From: Lichenibacterium dinghuense
Lineage (GTDB): Bacteria; Pseudomonadota; Alphaproteobacteria; Rhizobiales; Beijerinckiaceae
NCBI RefSeq assembly: GCF_021730615.1
Contig: NZ_JAJLMN010000001.1
Location: 4,413,501 to 4,477,500, forward strand
Reading direction: 5' to 3'
DNA: 64,000 nt
In this document: piece after piece, positions 32,802-42,002 of the stretch
How the letters are laid out: each line of letters starts with the position of its first letter
Position numbering within the stretch: position 1 is the stretch's first letter
Notes under the pieces: generated by a model
What the model was told of the DNA's origin: nothing
The model's input: only the letters and a program-made list of their open reading frames with translations
Database searches by the model: none
Position numbers and translations under genes: made by a program

Positions 32802-33527
32802 TCAGCGCGCCGGCTGGATGCGCGTGATCAGGGTCTGGCCGTTCACCTGCTCGGCCGAGAAGCGCACCCTGTCGCCGGCCTTGAGCCCCGCGAGCGCGGC
32901 GGGGTTCTGGAGCCGATACGCCATGGTCATGGCGTCCATGTCGATGTTGGGAATGCGCGCGTGGTCGAGCGTCACCTTGCCGGAGGCGGGGTCGACCTTC
33001 TTGACCGTCGCGGCCACCAGGGGCGCGCTGAAGGCCGGAGCGGCCGACACGGGTGCCGGGACCGCCGCCGCTGCCGGCTCGGGGGCGGGTGCGGCGACCG
33101 GGCGGGTGAGGTCCGCGGCGCTCTGCCGGTCGAGCGGTCCGGAACCGGGCGGCGGCTGGTCGGGCTGGGCCCGATAGCCCACCTCGCGCGACCTGACCTG
33201 CCAGTCCCTGAGGTCGTCGATGCTCCTGCGGGCGTCGCCGCCGACGCGCTGCGCCATCTCGCGCAGGTGCCTGTCGCCGCCGTAGTCGAGCTGCGTCTTC
33301 GACAGGAACACGAGTTCCTCCTCGGCGGCGGCAAGCAGGGCGGCGAAGTCCTGATCGGGATCGCCCGCGAGCTTCTCGTCGCGGAAGCGGCCGGCCATGA
33401 CGTCGCGCACCCGGGCGAAGGCGGCCGGCGCACCCCGGGCGGCTTGCGCCATGACGGCCGGCCCCGGTTCGAGCAGCAGGGATGCGGCGAGCGCCAGCGC
33501 CGCGGCGCCGAGGATCTTGCGTTTCAT
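32802..33527 (-). CDS. Periplasmic protein: degenerate DUF305-like domain plus CusF copper-binding domain
   Basis: A 241-residue secreted protein. Residues about 35-115 look like DUF305 (GDPDQDFAALLAAAEEELVFL, then LDYGGDRHLREMAQRV and DDLRDWQ), but the His-His of that domain is replaced by Glu-Glu. After a Pro/Ala linker, residues about 165-241 are CusF-like: VKKVDPASGKVTLDHARIPN, MDAMTMAY and LKAGDRVRFSAEQ; the Met/His ligands remain, with Tyr in place of the CusF Trp. It is probably a periplasmic copper chaperone. The single-domain CusF gene lies just upstream. Confidence 0.8.
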   Translation of the reverse strand: MKRKILGAAALALAASLLLEPGPAVMAQAARGAPAAFARVRDVMAGRFRDEKLAGDPDQDFAALLAAAEEELVFLSKTQLDYGGDRHLREMAQRVGGDARRSIDDLRDWQVRSREVGYRAQPDQPPPGSGPLDRQSAADLTRPVAAPAPEPAAAAVPAPVSAAPAFSAPLVAATVKKVDPASGKVTLDHARIPNIDMDAMTMAYRLQNPAALAGLKAGDRVRFSAEQVNGQTLITRIQPAR

Positions 33528-33651
33528 GATCGTGTCTCATCGAGGAGGGGGAGCCCGGCACATGGCGCGGCTGGCACCGCACGACCCGCCGGGGTCTTTC
33601 ACGTTCTCGCGACGTCAGGCCCGCGGCTCACGCGCGACGGGCCAGACCGCT

Positions 33652-33942
33652 CTACTTGGCTCTCTCGATCTTGGTCACGACGTACTTGCCATCGACTTCC
33701 GCAGGTTCGAACTTGACCTTGTCACCGGCTTTGAGTCCCTTGAGCATCGCGGGATCCTTGGCGGTGTAGACCATCGTCATGTCACCCATATCGAGCGCCG
33801 GGATGGGACCGTGCTTCAGCGTCACCTTGCCGGCCGCGGCGTCCACCTTCTGCACGTCGCCGTTCACCGTGGCGGCGAGCGCGCCGCTCGCCGCGCCGAG
33901 CGCGACCGCGAGGGCGACCAGCCCCGTCGAGATCCTGTTCAT
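33652..33942 (-). CDS. CusF-like periplasmic copper-binding protein
   Basis: A 96-residue secreted protein: signal MNRISTGLVALAVALGAASGALA, then a single CusF/CopK-like beta barrel (VQKVDAAAGKVTLKHGPIPA, MGDMTMVYTAKDPAML, LKAGDKVKFEPAEVDGKYVV). The two Met of MGDMTM and a His on the preceding strand are the expected copper ligands. ATG 33942 gives the signal peptide. It lies 32 bases after the cupredoxin gene and belongs to the CopI, CusF, CusF-like series. Confidence 0.88.
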   Translation of the reverse strand: MNRISTGLVALAVALGAASGALAATVNGDVQKVDAAAGKVTLKHGPIPALDMGDMTMVYTAKDPAMLKGLKAGDKVKFEPAEVDGKYVVTKIERAK

Positions 33943-33974
33943 CTTGCGTGCTCCTGAGATGTTCTGACGCGCTT

Positions 33975-34457
33975 TCAGCGCACGATCACGGTCGAGTGCA
34001 TGCCAGCTTCGTAATGGCCCGGCACAAGGCATGCGAACTCGAAGGTCCCGGGCTTGCTGAACTTCCACAGCACGTCCGCGGTCTGCCCGGCGGGGACCGA
34101 TTTGCCGTTCGGGTCGTCGTGCTCCATGCCGGGATGCTTTTCCATCGCCAGCTTGTGCGTCGCGTTATGCTCGACGGTGTCGAGCATGAACTCGTGGTCG
34201 GCCTTGCCGGCGTTGGTGATCTTGAAGCGCACCTGCTCGCCCGCCTTCACGTCGAGCTTGGACGGGAAGAAGACCATCTTGCCGTCGTCCGTCTCGCGCA
34301 TCGTCACCAGGACGAGGCGGGCCGGTTTGGAGGCGTCGCCAGGCTCCCCCGCACCGAACTCATGCGCATGCCCGGGGGCGCCCGGGCCCGCTGAAGCGGC
34401 AGCGGCGTATCCCACCATGAGGGTCAGGGCCGCGACCCATACTGCGACATTTCTCAT
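33975..34457 (-). CDS. copI: Cupredoxin (CopI-like)
   Basis: A 160-residue secreted blue-copper protein. After the signal (MRNVAVWVAALTLMVGYAAAASA) comes a His-rich start (GHAHEFGAG), the strand KAGEQVRFKITNAGKADHEFM giving the first His ligand, and the C-terminal FEFACLVPGHYEAGMHSTVIV with Cys, His and Met of a type-1 site. The family includes CopI, a cupredoxin needed for copper tolerance in several proteobacteria. It precedes CusF genes and follows the multicopper oxidase on the same strand. Confidence 0.85.
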   Translation of the reverse strand: MRNVAVWVAALTLMVGYAAAASAGPGAPGHAHEFGAGEPGDASKPARLVLVTMRETDDGKMVFFPSKLDVKAGEQVRFKITNAGKADHEFMLDTVEHNATHKLAMEKHPGMEHDDPNGKSVPAGQTADVLWKFSKPGTFEFACLVPGHYEAGMHSTVIVR

Positions 34458-34638
34458 CGTCTGCTGTCTCCATCCGTGTTGTTCGTGTCCGCGAGCGGGC
34501 CGGACCGATGGCGCGCTTCGGCCCCCGGCCCGCTCGACCTCGCTGTCGCGTTTCCGCGACCGGGCGATCCGCATGGCTGCGGTCCGCCCTCCAAAGCCGT
34601 CGCGGCCCGCCGCTCCGGCCTGTCCCGTGTTCGTTTGG

Positions 34639-36051
34639 CTAATGCTCCATGCCGCCAGTCGCCGCGGTCCTACGCCGGGGATCGACGACGCGGTAAGCGG
34701 CCGGTTTATCGCCCGGAGCGGGGGCATTCGGAGCCGACGCGGCACTCGGCGCGTCGCCGGCCCACTCGTAGGCGACCGTGCCCTCGGGATGGCGGTACCA
34801 GCCCGGATCGGCATAGTCGCCGGCCGCAAGGCCCGGACGCACCTTCATCACCGTGAACATGCCGCCCATCTCGACCGAGCCGAAAGGCCCGTCGCCGCCC
34901 ATCATCGGTAGCGTGTTGTCGGGGATGGGCATCTCCATGTTGGCCATGGAGCCCATGCCGTTCGAGCCCATCGGCATGTAGCCCGGAGCGATGCGCTGGA
35001 TGGCCTTGGCGGTCTTGCGCATGTCGACGCCGATGTAGGTCTTCACCGTGTGGCCCATCGCGTTCATCGTGTGGTGCGACTTGTGGCAATGCACAGCCCA
35101 GTCGCCCGGCACGTCGGCCACGAACTCGATCGAACGCATCTGGCCCACCGCGACGTCCACCGACACCTCCGGCCAGGACGCCCGCGGATCCACCCAGCCC
35201 CCGTCCGTGCCCGTGACGCGGAAGTCGACGCCATGCACGTGGATGGGGTGGTTCGTCATCGTGAGGTTGCCGACCCGAAGGCGCACCCTGTCCCCCTGCC
35301 GCACGACGATCGGGTCGATGCCGGGGAAGACGCGGCTGTTGAACCCCCAGAGGTTGAAGTCGGTCATGGTGTTGACCTTGGGCACGTAGGAGCCCGCCTC
35401 GATGTCGAAGGCGTTCAGCAGCCACACGAAGTCGCGGTCGACGCGCCGCTCGGCGGGGTCGCGGGGATGGACCACGAAGAAGCCCATCATGCCCATCGCC
35501 ATCTGGACCATCTCGTCCGCGTGCGGGTGGTACATGAAGGTGCCGGAGCGCCGCAGGATGAACTCGTAGACGAAAGTCTTACCGGGCGGGATGCCGGGCT
35601 GGGTCAGGCCCACGACCCCGTCCATGCCGTTGGGCAGCGTTTGGCCGTGCCAGTGCACGGCCGTCGCCTCCGGTAGCCGGTTGGTGACGAAGATCCGGAC
35701 CTTGTCGCCCTCGACCGCCTCGATGGTCGGCCCGGGCGACTGGCCGTTGTAGCCCCACAGGTTGGCCTTCATGCCCGGGCTCAGCTCGCGCACGACCGGC
35801 TCGGCCACGAGGTGGAACTCCTTCCAGTCGCCGCGCATGCGCCACGGCAACGTCCAGCCGTTCAGCGTGACCACGGGCTGGTAGTCCGTGCCGGACGTCG
35901 GCACCAGCGGCGGGCGCATGGCGCCGTCCGCCACCGTCGGCGCTTCCGGGATGCCCGCGGCCGCGGCCCGGCCGCTCACCGCCGCGGCGCCGACCAGCGC
36001 CATGCCGCCCGCCCCCGTGCCGAGGAAGCCGCGTCTCGATAATCCGCTCAT
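34639..36051 (-). CDS. Tat-exported multicopper oxidase
   Basis: A 470-residue laccase-like oxidase with a Tat leader (SRRGFLGTGAGGMALVG). Four copper motifs are intact: HWHGQTLPNGMDG, YHPHADEM, HPIHVHGVDF and HCHKSHHTMNAMG (type-1 Cys with Met axial). It probably oxidises Cu(I) to Cu(II) in the periplasm. Met-rich segments near the C-terminus (MGSNGMGSMANMEMPIP) may hold extra copper. ATG 36051 begins the Tat leader. It lies between the TolC-type gene and the cupredoxin gene. Confidence 0.88.
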   Translation of the reverse strand: MSGLSRRGFLGTGAGGMALVGAAAVSGRAAAAGIPEAPTVADGAMRPPLVPTSGTDYQPVVTLNGWTLPWRMRGDWKEFHLVAEPVVRELSPGMKANLWGYNGQSPGPTIEAVEGDKVRIFVTNRLPEATAVHWHGQTLPNGMDGVVGLTQPGIPPGKTFVYEFILRRSGTFMYHPHADEMVQMAMGMMGFFVVHPRDPAERRVDRDFVWLLNAFDIEAGSYVPKVNTMTDFNLWGFNSRVFPGIDPIVVRQGDRVRLRVGNLTMTNHPIHVHGVDFRVTGTDGGWVDPRASWPEVSVDVAVGQMRSIEFVADVPGDWAVHCHKSHHTMNAMGHTVKTYIGVDMRKTAKAIQRIAPGYMPMGSNGMGSMANMEMPIPDNTLPMMGGDGPFGSVEMGGMFTVMKVRPGLAAGDYADPGWYRHPEGTVAYEWAGDAPSAASAPNAPAPGDKPAAYRVVDPRRRTAATGGMEH

Positions 36052-36088
36052 GCCGCTCTCCGTTCGTTGGTGATGGTCCGCGCCGCGC

Positions 36089-37609
36089 TCATCCGCCGGC
36101 CGCCCCGGTGGGGCCCGGCGCCGCATCGGTAGTCGGCGCGGCCGCTTCCGGCGCGCCCGGGCCGAAGCCGCCCCCGACCACCGAGGCATCGAGGTCGGCC
36201 GCTGCGATCCAGAAGTCGCGCTGCGCCTCGATGGCCTGGATGTTCGACAGGATGCGGGTGCGCGCGTCGATGATGAGCTGGCTGACGTCGGCCAGCATGC
36301 CGCTGAACTGCAGCACGGACTGGTCCAGGATCGTCTTGTTCAACGGCAATACGGTCCCCTGGTAGTGCCGCGTGATGTCGTATTCGCCGCGGTAGCGCCC
36401 GTAGGCTTCGCGAACTTCGGACCGTGCCGAGATCGCCCGCTCGGCGAGCCTCTGGGCGGCCGCGAGATAGGCTTCCCGCGCGCCCCGCACCGTTGTCTCG
36501 CCGAAATCGTAGATCGGCACCGCGAAGTCGATCGACGGACCCCGACGCTGGATGTCGTCGCGGGCGATCGTGGGGCTGCCGTCCGGGGCGACACCGGCCT
36601 TGACCGTCGACTCCGGGTTGCTGGTGAAACCCAGGTCGAAGGCGCTCACGAAGCGGGTGGCCGTGCCGAGGTCGTACTGGCCCGCGAGGGCCGCGAGGTC
36701 GGCCTTGGCCACGAGAAGGTCGATGCGCCGGCGCAGCGCCTCGGCCTCGGTCGCACCGCTCTCCCGGGGTCGGCGCGGCAGGGGCGGCAGGGCGGAGGGC
36801 AGGCTGAACCCGAGGTCCGGGCCCCACAGGCCCAGGCGCCGCACAAGCGCTTCCCGCTCCACCCGCTGCCCGACGCGCGCCTTGGCGAGTTGGGCGCCGA
36901 TCTCCGCCGTGAAGGCGTGCTCGCGCGCCTGCTCGAGCTTGTTCAGCGCGCCGCTCTCGCCGAGTTGCGTCGCCAGCGTCGAGGCCGCCTCGGCGCTGCC
37001 CAGGGCCTGCTCCAGGAAGGCCACCGACTGGCCCGCCGCGACGGCCCGGAAATATTGCCGCCGCGTTTCGGCCGCGAGGGCGAGCGCCTGCTCGGCCGCG
37101 CGGTCCTGCGCGGCCCGGAAACGTCGCTCGGCGATCGCCTTCCGGGACGGGAGCGTCGCGAGGTCGAACAGGCTGGCGACAAGCGCGTATGTGATGTCGA
37201 TCTCGCCGGGGCCGGTCAGACGGGCGTAGGTGAAGCGCGGCACGGGCGGCAGCGTGGCCTGCACATAGGCCGCCTCGGACACGCCGAGGTCGTGGAAGGC
37301 TGCCTGCAGGCCTCGGTTGCTCAGCAGCGCGACCTGCACGGCCGCATCCGGCGAGAGGCGGCTCCGGAGCAGGCCGGCGACCGCGCGCCGTGCCGCCCCG
37401 GCCTCGGCCTCGTCGGACACCTTGGCGACCGACCTGCCGGTGTCGGCCGACACCGTCGCGGCGACGCGGCCCATGCCGCCGTCGGGCGAGAAGGCCGCGC
37501 AGGCCGACAGGGCGAGCGCCGCACAGGCCGACAGGGCCGGAGCCGCGCACCGCGTGGTCGCTGCGCTCAGGGCGCATCGGGCCGGGGTGGCCATGGCCGC
37601 AGCGCTCAC
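36089..37609 (-). CDS. TolC-family outer membrane efflux lipoprotein
   Basis: A 506-residue protein with a lipoprotein-type leader (ALSACAALALSACAAF, lipobox LSAC) and two repeats of the TolC/OEP helical fold: NRGLQAAFHDLGVSEA, then DLATLPSRKAIAERRFRAAQ, and in the second half VPIYDFGETTVRGAREAYL and QFSGMLADVSQLIIDARTR. No inner-membrane RND or adaptor gene is adjacent. The GTG at 37609 overlaps the stop of the small secreted gene (GTGA), supporting that start. It precedes the multicopper oxidase, a common arrangement in copper islands. Confidence 0.83.
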   Translation of the reverse strand: MSAAAMATPARCALSAATTRCAAPALSACAALALSACAAFSPDGGMGRVAATVSADTGRSVAKVSDEAEAGAARRAVAGLLRSRLSPDAAVQVALLSNRGLQAAFHDLGVSEAAYVQATLPPVPRFTYARLTGPGEIDITYALVASLFDLATLPSRKAIAERRFRAAQDRAAEQALALAAETRRQYFRAVAAGQSVAFLEQALGSAEAASTLATQLGESGALNKLEQAREHAFTAEIGAQLAKARVGQRVEREALVRRLGLWGPDLGFSLPSALPPLPRRPRESGATEAEALRRRIDLLVAKADLAALAGQYDLGTATRFVSAFDLGFTSNPESTVKAGVAPDGSPTIARDDIQRRGPSIDFAVPIYDFGETTVRGAREAYLAAAQRLAERAISARSEVREAYGRYRGEYDITRHYQGTVLPLNKTILDQSVLQFSGMLADVSQLIIDARTRILSNIQAIEAQRDFWIAAADLDASVVGGGFGPGAPEAAAPTTDAAPGPTGAAGG

Positions 37610-37977
37610 CGCATGCCCTCCGGCGCGGCCGGCCCGGGTCCGGGCACTGCCTTCGGCCCGACCGCGCGGTTGAGCGCGACCCAATCTTTGGGGCCGACGA
37701 CGCCGAAGCGCTTCAGTCCGGCCGTGACCGGCACGTAGCGCAGCCGGGCGCCGCCCCGTGCGGGATCGGCCGGGGCCAGCAGCGACGGATAGGTCTGCGC
37801 CGCCGCACCGGCGGCACTGAGGAGCAGCAGGCCGAGCGCTCCCGAAAGGGCCGCCGAGCGGCCCGCCGCGATCGGCCGAGCCCCGGGTCGGGAAGCCGCG
37901 CAGGGCTCGCCCGCATATGGCGGAAGGGGCGTGGGCCCGGTGCCCGGAGCGCATGCGGCTGTCGTCGAAGAGTTCAT
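37606..37977 (-). CDS. Small secreted hypothetical protein, copper cluster
   Basis: A 123-residue protein with a hydrophobic export segment (AALSGALGLLLLSAAGAAAQ) after a long polar leader. The mature part contains YPSLLAPADPARGGARLRYVPV and KDWVALNRAVGPK. It has no Met or His cluster. The stop overlaps the TolC-type gene (GTGA), so they are coupled. Family not recognised. It looks like the first gene of the minus-strand copper operon. Confidence 0.55.
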   Translation of the reverse strand: MNSSTTAACAPGTGPTPLPPYAGEPCAASRPGARPIAAGRSAALSGALGLLLLSAAGAAAQTYPSLLAPADPARGGARLRYVPVTAGLKRFGVVGPKDWVALNRAVGPKAVPGPGPAAPEGMR

Positions 37978-38340
37978 GATCGCTGAAGTCCAGGCACGGG
38001 CCGCCGACCGTTCCCCGGCGGGGAGCCGCGATGCGGGGCTCCTCCGTCGGTCGATCGTGCGGTCCGACAGGTGTGGGACGGTGCGCCCCGGGAGGTGGGA
38101 GGGGGCGCAGTGCTCTGATGATGCGTGCCAGCCGGGCGGGGCCGGATCCGTCACGCGTTCCGCATAGCTTCCCGGCCGGATTGCCCTAGGGCGTCGCGGC
38201 GGACGGGAACAGGTTCACGTGCCTCCCCGAGCGGACCCGCACGCCGGCGTGGCGGTGAATCGTCGCTCGCGCGAGGGGAAGGAATGTGATCTGGGGCGTG
38301 CGGATGCGCCGTCGCGGCCCGGTGCGCCCTGGCGTGTGGC
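37978..38340. other. Intergenic spacer, no gene seen
   Basis: About 360 bases between two minus-strand genes. Both strands lack a frame with coding character and a plausible start. It should contain the promoter for the operon at 37977 downwards. I see no CueR-type dyad here; GCTTCCC and TTGCCC near 38166-38188 are too far out of register. Confidence 0.5.
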
Positions 38341-38730
38341 TCAGGCCCGGTCGGATCTCGGAGGGCGCTCGGGCCCGCGCACTGCCAGCGAGGGCTCCGC
38401 GGCGTCGTCGCGCCGCTCGTAGGCGGCGAAGCTCACGCGCAGGGCGTCGGCTGATGGCTCTTCAGCGGCGAGAACCGCATGGCAGAAGGCGTCGCAGCAT
38501 TGGCCCGCGGTAGGGCATCCGTGGCCCGGGCCGTCGCTCCGGTGGTGATGTCCAGCATGTGCCGGCGAGGCGACGATGTCGAAGGCATCGTCCGCGGCGT
38601 GCGACGCCAAGACAGCTCGATGAGCAGCGCCCGGGGGCTGCCCCGCGAGGGCTGGCGCGTGGCCGACGCCGAGCCCGCCCGCCACCAGGGCGAGGCAGAG
38701 CAGAGCCGTCTTGAGCCACGTCAAAAACAT
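38341..38730 (-). CDS. Small secreted His/Cys-containing protein
   Basis: A 129-residue protein with a Sec signal (LKTALLCLALVAGGLGVGHAPALA). The mature part holds a His cluster AHAGHHHRSDGPGHGC and CPTAGQCCDAFCHA with four Cys, a good candidate for soft-metal binding in the periplasm. The C-terminus is charged. It lies 26 bases after cueR on the same strand, so it may be under CueR control with copA. No exact family recognised. Confidence 0.6.
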   Translation of the reverse strand: MFLTWLKTALLCLALVAGGLGVGHAPALAGQPPGAAHRAVLASHAADDAFDIVASPAHAGHHHRSDGPGHGCPTAGQCCDAFCHAVLAAEEPSADALRVSFAAYERRDDAAEPSLAVRGPERPPRSDRA

Positions 38731-38756
38731 CGAGCAACCTCTATTTGGAAATCACA

Positions 38757-39290
38757 CTATCGCGGCCGGCTTGTCAAGCATTCGGAGCCGTCCCGCCGTC
38801 CAGGCGAAGCAGACGAGCGGTCGGCGGGGCGATGCCCGTCCGTGCCGAGGCGCATCGGCGCGGCGGCGAGGCCGCGCGGCCTGCTGCCGGGCTCATCCCC
38901 TCGCTCCCGGGCGAGGTCCTCGATGATGGGGCACGGCGCCGCCGCATCGCCCTGGCAGGCTTCGGCGAGGGAGCGCAGCGTCCGGCTCATCTCCAGGAGT
39001 TCCGCCGCCTTCGCGTCGAGCGCCGCCACGTGGCGCAGCGCCAGACGCTTCACGTCTGCACTGGCCCGCGCCTCGTCGCGCCACAGGCCGAGCAGCTGCG
39101 CGATCTGCTCCATTGGGAACCCGAGGTCGCGCGTCCGCCGGATGAAGCGCAGCGTGCGCAGGTCCGCCTCCGTGTACTGCCGGTAGCCGGCCGCCGTGCG
39201 CGTGGCCGTCCCGATCAGCCCGCCCGCCTCATAGTAGCGGATCATCTTGGCCGACACGCCGGACGCCGTCGCGGCCTCGCCGATGTTCAT
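38757..39290 (-). CDS. cueR: CueR-type MerR copper regulator
   Basis: A 177-residue MerR protein: [20 protein letters not shown] is the helix-turn-helix, [18 protein letters not shown] the wing, then the long dimer helix. The metal loop has Cys in [20 protein letters not shown], i.e. the two Cys spaced as in CueR/HmrR copper sensors. The C-terminus is extended by about 40 basic residues compared with usual CueR. Its ATG overlaps the copA stop (ATGA), so sensor and ATPase are cotranscribed. Confidence 0.88.
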   Translation of the reverse strand: MNIGEAATASGVSAKMIRYYEAGGLIGTATRTAAGYRQYTEADLRTLRFIRRTRDLGFPMEQIAQLLGLWRDEARASADVKRLALRHVAALDAKAAELLEMSRTLRSLAEACQGDAAAPCPIIEDLARERGDEPGSRPRGLAAAPMRLGTDGHRPADRSSASPGRRDGSECLTSRPR

Positions 39291-41623
39291 GCCGGCCTCC
39301 CCACGTCCGTGCCGGCCGCCGGCCGCCAGCGGCGCAGCAGCAGCGCGTTGCCCACCACGCTGACGGACGACAGCGCCATGGCGGCCCCGGCCACCACGGG
39401 GTCGAGGTGGCCCAGCGCCGCTAGCGGGATGCCGATCACGTTGTAGGCGAAGGCCCAGAACAGGCCCTGGCGGATCTTGTTGTAGGTGCGGCGCGAGATG
39501 TCGAGCGCGTCCGCGACGAGGCGCGGGTCGCCGCGCATCAGCGTGATCGCGGCCGACTGCATGGCCACGTCCGTGCCGGTCGACATGGCCATGCCGACGT
39601 CGGCGGCGGCCAGCGCCGGCGCGTCGTTGACGCCGTCGCCCACCATGGCCACCACGGCGCCGCCGCGCCGCGCCGCCGCCACGGCCTCGCTCTTCTCCGC
39701 GGGCAGCACCTCGGCCCGCACCTCGGCGATGCCGACCGCGCGCGCCACCGCCTCGGCGGCGCCCCGGTTGTCGCCCGTTATCAAGACGGTGCGCAGCCTC
39801 ATGCGGGTGAGCGCCGCAACCGCATCGCGCGCCGCCGGTTTGAGTGCATCGCCGAAGGCGAGCAGGCCCAGCACGCGGGCGCCGGACGGCGCCTCCTCGA
39901 CGAGCCACGAGACCGTGCGCCCTTCCCGAGCCAGCGCCTCGGCCCGTGGCGTCGCCGCCGCGTCGAGGCCCAGTTCGGCGAGCAGGCGCGGGCCGCCCAT
40001 CTGCAGGCTGCGGCCCCCAACGCGGCCCGCGACGCCCCGCCCCGGCAGCGCGCGGAAGCCCGACAGCGCCGGCACGGTGATCCCGCACGCGGCCGCGGCC
40101 TCTGTCACGGCGCCCGCGAGCGGATGTTCGCTGCCGCCCTGCAGCGCCGCTGCCAGCGCCAGGAGAGCGGTCTCGTCCTCGCCGGCTTCGGGCTCGACGG
40201 CCGCGAGCGCCGGCCGACCCTCCGTCAGCGTGCCGGTCTTGTCGAACGCGACGGTGTCGACCCGCTGGGCGATCTCCAGCGCCTCGGCGTCCTTGATCAG
40301 GATGCCGGCGCGCGCCGCCGCGCCCGTGCCGGCCATCACGGCGGTCGGCGTCGCGAGGCCGAGCGCGCAGGGGCAGGCGATGACCAGCACCGCCACGGCG
40401 TCAAGGATCGCGGTCTCGGCCGAGGCCCCGGCCAGCAGCCAGCCCACCAGGGTCAGGGCCGCGATGCCGAGCACGGCCGGCACGAAGGCGGAGCTCACGC
40501 GGTCGACGAGGCGCTGGATCGGCGCCTTGGCGGCCTGCGCCTCCTCGACAGTGCGGACGATGCGGGCGAGGACCGTTTCGGCGCCGACCGCGAGCGTCTC
40601 GACCAGGAGCAGCCCGTCGCCATTGACAGAGCCGCCCGTCACGCGGGAGCCGACCTCCTTGCCGACCGGCCGGCTCTCGCCGGTGAGCATCGACTCGTCG
40701 ACCTCGCTCGCCCCCTCCAGCACGAGGCCGTCTACTGCGACGCGCTCGCCGGGGCGGACCACCACGCGGTCGCCCACCAGCAGGCTTCCCGGCGCGACCT
40801 CCGCCTCGCTCCCGTCGGCGCGGCGCACGCGCGCCCGGTCGGGCTGCAGCGCCCCGAGCGCCCGGATGGCCGCGCCGGTCTGGCGCTTGGCCCGGCCCTC
40901 CAACCACTTGCCAAACAGCACGAGGGTGATCACGAGGCTCGACGCCTCGAAATAAAGGTGGGGCGAATGGCCCATCCCAGGGTGGAGATGCGCGGTGGCG
41001 AGCAGGTACAGGCTGAGCCCGTAGGCCGCCGAGGTGCCGAGCGCCACGAGCAGGTCCATGTTGCCGGCGCCGGCCCTGAGCGCCCCCCAGCCCGCCCGGT
41101 AGAACCGCGCCCCGAGCCAGAACTGCACGGGCGTCGCCAGCGCCAGCTGCAGCCAGCCTGGCAGCGGCGAGGCGCCCCCGAACAGCATCGGCAGCATGCC
41201 AAGCGCCAGCGGCGCCGACAGGATCGCGGCCGCGGCGACGTGGAGACGCTCGCGTCGCGCAGCCGCCGCCCGGCGGGCGTCGGCGTCGTCCGACGCGGCC
41301 CCGGCGACGACCGGTCCCGCCTCCGCCGCCTCGGACGGACGCGGGGCCACGAGCGTCGCGGGGTAGCCGGCCTTGCGGGCCGCGCCCTCGACGCTCGCGA
41401 CGTCGAGCGCTTCGCCGAGGCGTGGTCGCACGCTCGCCCGCTCGGTCGTGAGGTTGACCGCGACGGCGGCGACGCCCGGCACGGCGCCGATCGCGCGCTC
41501 GACCCTGGCCACGCAGGACGCGCAGCTCATCCCCTCGACATCGAAGTACAGGGCGTCGCCCGCGGCGGCCTCGGCCGTGTCCCCCGCCGCGCCGCGTCTC
41601 GCCTCCGCAAATGCCATGGCCAT
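39287..41623 (-). CDS. copA: Copper-exporting P1B-type ATPase
   Basis: A 778-residue Cu(I) ATPase. One N-terminal heavy-metal domain with GMSCASC (about 28-34), eight membrane helices, the transmembrane CPC in [17 protein letters not shown], phosphorylation motif [13 protein letters not shown] in the actuator domain, SEHPLAGAV in the nucleotide domain and [17 protein letters not shown]. Its ATG at 41623 follows GGGGGAGG. The 5' region carries a CueR-type promoter and two large palindromes. It pumps Cu(I) out to the periplasm, where the oxidases and cupredoxin act. Confidence 0.95.
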   Translation of the reverse strand: MAMAFAEARRGAAGDTAEAAAGDALYFDVEGMSCASCVARVERAIGAVPGVAAVAVNLTTERASVRPRLGEALDVASVEGAARKAGYPATLVAPRPSEAAEAGPVVAGAASDDADARRAAAARRERLHVAAAAILSAPLALGMLPMLFGGASPLPGWLQLALATPVQFWLGARFYRAGWGALRAGAGNMDLLVALGTSAAYGLSLYLLATAHLHPGMGHSPHLYFEASSLVITLVLFGKWLEGRAKRQTGAAIRALGALQPDRARVRRADGSEAEVAPGSLLVGDRVVVRPGERVAVDGLVLEGASEVDESMLTGESRPVGKEVGSRVTGGSVNGDGLLLVETLAVGAETVLARIVRTVEEAQAAKAPIQRLVDRVSSAFVPAVLGIAALTLVGWLLAGASAETAILDAVAVLVIACPCALGLATPTAVMAGTGAAARAGILIKDAEALEIAQRVDTVAFDKTGTLTEGRPALAAVEPEAGEDETALLALAAALQGGSEHPLAGAVTEAAAACGITVPALSGFRALPGRGVAGRVGGRSLQMGGPRLLAELGLDAAATPRAEALAREGRTVSWLVEEAPSGARVLGLLAFGDALKPAARDAVAALTRMRLRTVLITGDNRGAAEAVARAVGIAEVRAEVLPAEKSEAVAAARRGGAVVAMVGDGVNDAPALAAADVGMAMSTGTDVAMQSAAITLMRGDPRLVADALDISRRTYNKIRQGLFWAFAYNVIGIPLAALGHLDPVVAGAAMALSSVSVVGNALLLRRWRPAAGTDVGRPA

Positions 41624-41652
41624 GATGGCCTCCCCCTGTCCCTCGTGGTCCG

Positions 41653-41756
41653 ATGCAGACGGATGGTCCATCCGTCTGCATCGGGCGGCCCACAAATCCC
41701 AAGCTGGTGCATCGACGCATCCGGAAGGCGTGCCTTCCGGATGCGTCGATGCACCG
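41653..41756. repeat. Two perfect palindromes in the copA leader
   Basis: Two adjacent hairpins lie between the CueR promoter and copA. The first has arms GATGCAGACGGATGG and its exact complement with a one-base centre. The second has arms of 24 bases, beginning GGTGCATCGACGCATCC and continuing into GGAAGGC, with a GT centre. They would be transcribed in the copA mRNA leader. They look like intergenic palindromic repeats of the REP/BIME type rather than protein sites because of their length. Confidence 0.75.
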
Positions 41757-41773
41757 GAGACCAGCGAAATGGG

Positions 41774-41796
41774 GCTTCCCACCGTGGCAAGGTCAA
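41774..41796 (-). promoter_or_regulatory. CueR-type promoter dyad for copA
   Basis: On the minus strand TTGACC (-35) runs into ACCTTGCCACGGTGGGAAGC, the MerR-family dyad typical of CueR/HmrR promoters, in which the sensor sits in an overlong spacer. A second, divergent copy lies at 41823-41845. It is about 150 bases upstream of copA. Confidence 0.75.
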
Positions 41797-41822
41797 GGGC
41801 GCCGGCGCGAAGAAAATCCGTC

Positions 41823-41845
41823 TTGACCTTGCCACGCGGGAAGGA
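41823..41845 (+). promoter_or_regulatory. CueR-type promoter dyad for the copZ operon
   Basis: TTGACC followed by ACCTTGCCACGCGGGAAGGA on the plus strand mirrors the copA dyad. The two dyads also pair with one another as a 14-base inverted repeat (GTGGCAAGGTCAAG and CTTGACCTTGCCAC). It directs transcription towards copZ, about 155 bases downstream. Confidence 0.75.
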
Positions 41846-41877
41846 CGCACAGCATCGGACGGCCGCCCAGAGCATCG

Positions 41878-41985
41878 CCCGATCAGATCGCTTCGATCTG
41901 ATCGGGACGCCGATGCTCAAGGTTTTGACCGGGAGCGCTTAGCGTCCGATCAGGTGATGGCACCTGGTCGGAAAGCGCTTTGGGG
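41878..41985. repeat. Dispersed bipartite palindromic repeat, copy A
   Basis: CATCGCCCGATCAGATCG, a short turn, CGATCTGATCGGGACGCCGATG, then CTCAAGG-TTTTGAC-GGGAGCGCTT, a second hairpin around GGTGATGGCACC, and AAAGCGCTT. The same order of parts (CATCGCCCGAT palindrome, GATGCTCAAGG, TGAC, GCGCTT, hairpin, AAAGCGC) recurs at 44606-44696. It is the spacer between the copZ promoter and copZ. Confidence 0.7.
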
Positions 41986-42002
41986 GGCGGGAGGAGGATC
42001 CC

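Noticed and set aside
38443-38470. GCTGATGGCTC on the plus strand, resembling a fluoride riboswitch 3' end
   Set aside because: There is no matching 5' pseudoknot strand or P2 hairpin upstream, it lies inside a minus-strand gene for a secreted protein, and no plus-strand gene follows.
39486-40955. Ser/Ala/Arg-rich open frame opposite copA
   Set aside because: It is antisense to the P-type ATPase, whose motifs (CPC, DKTGT, GDGVND) are complete on the other strand.
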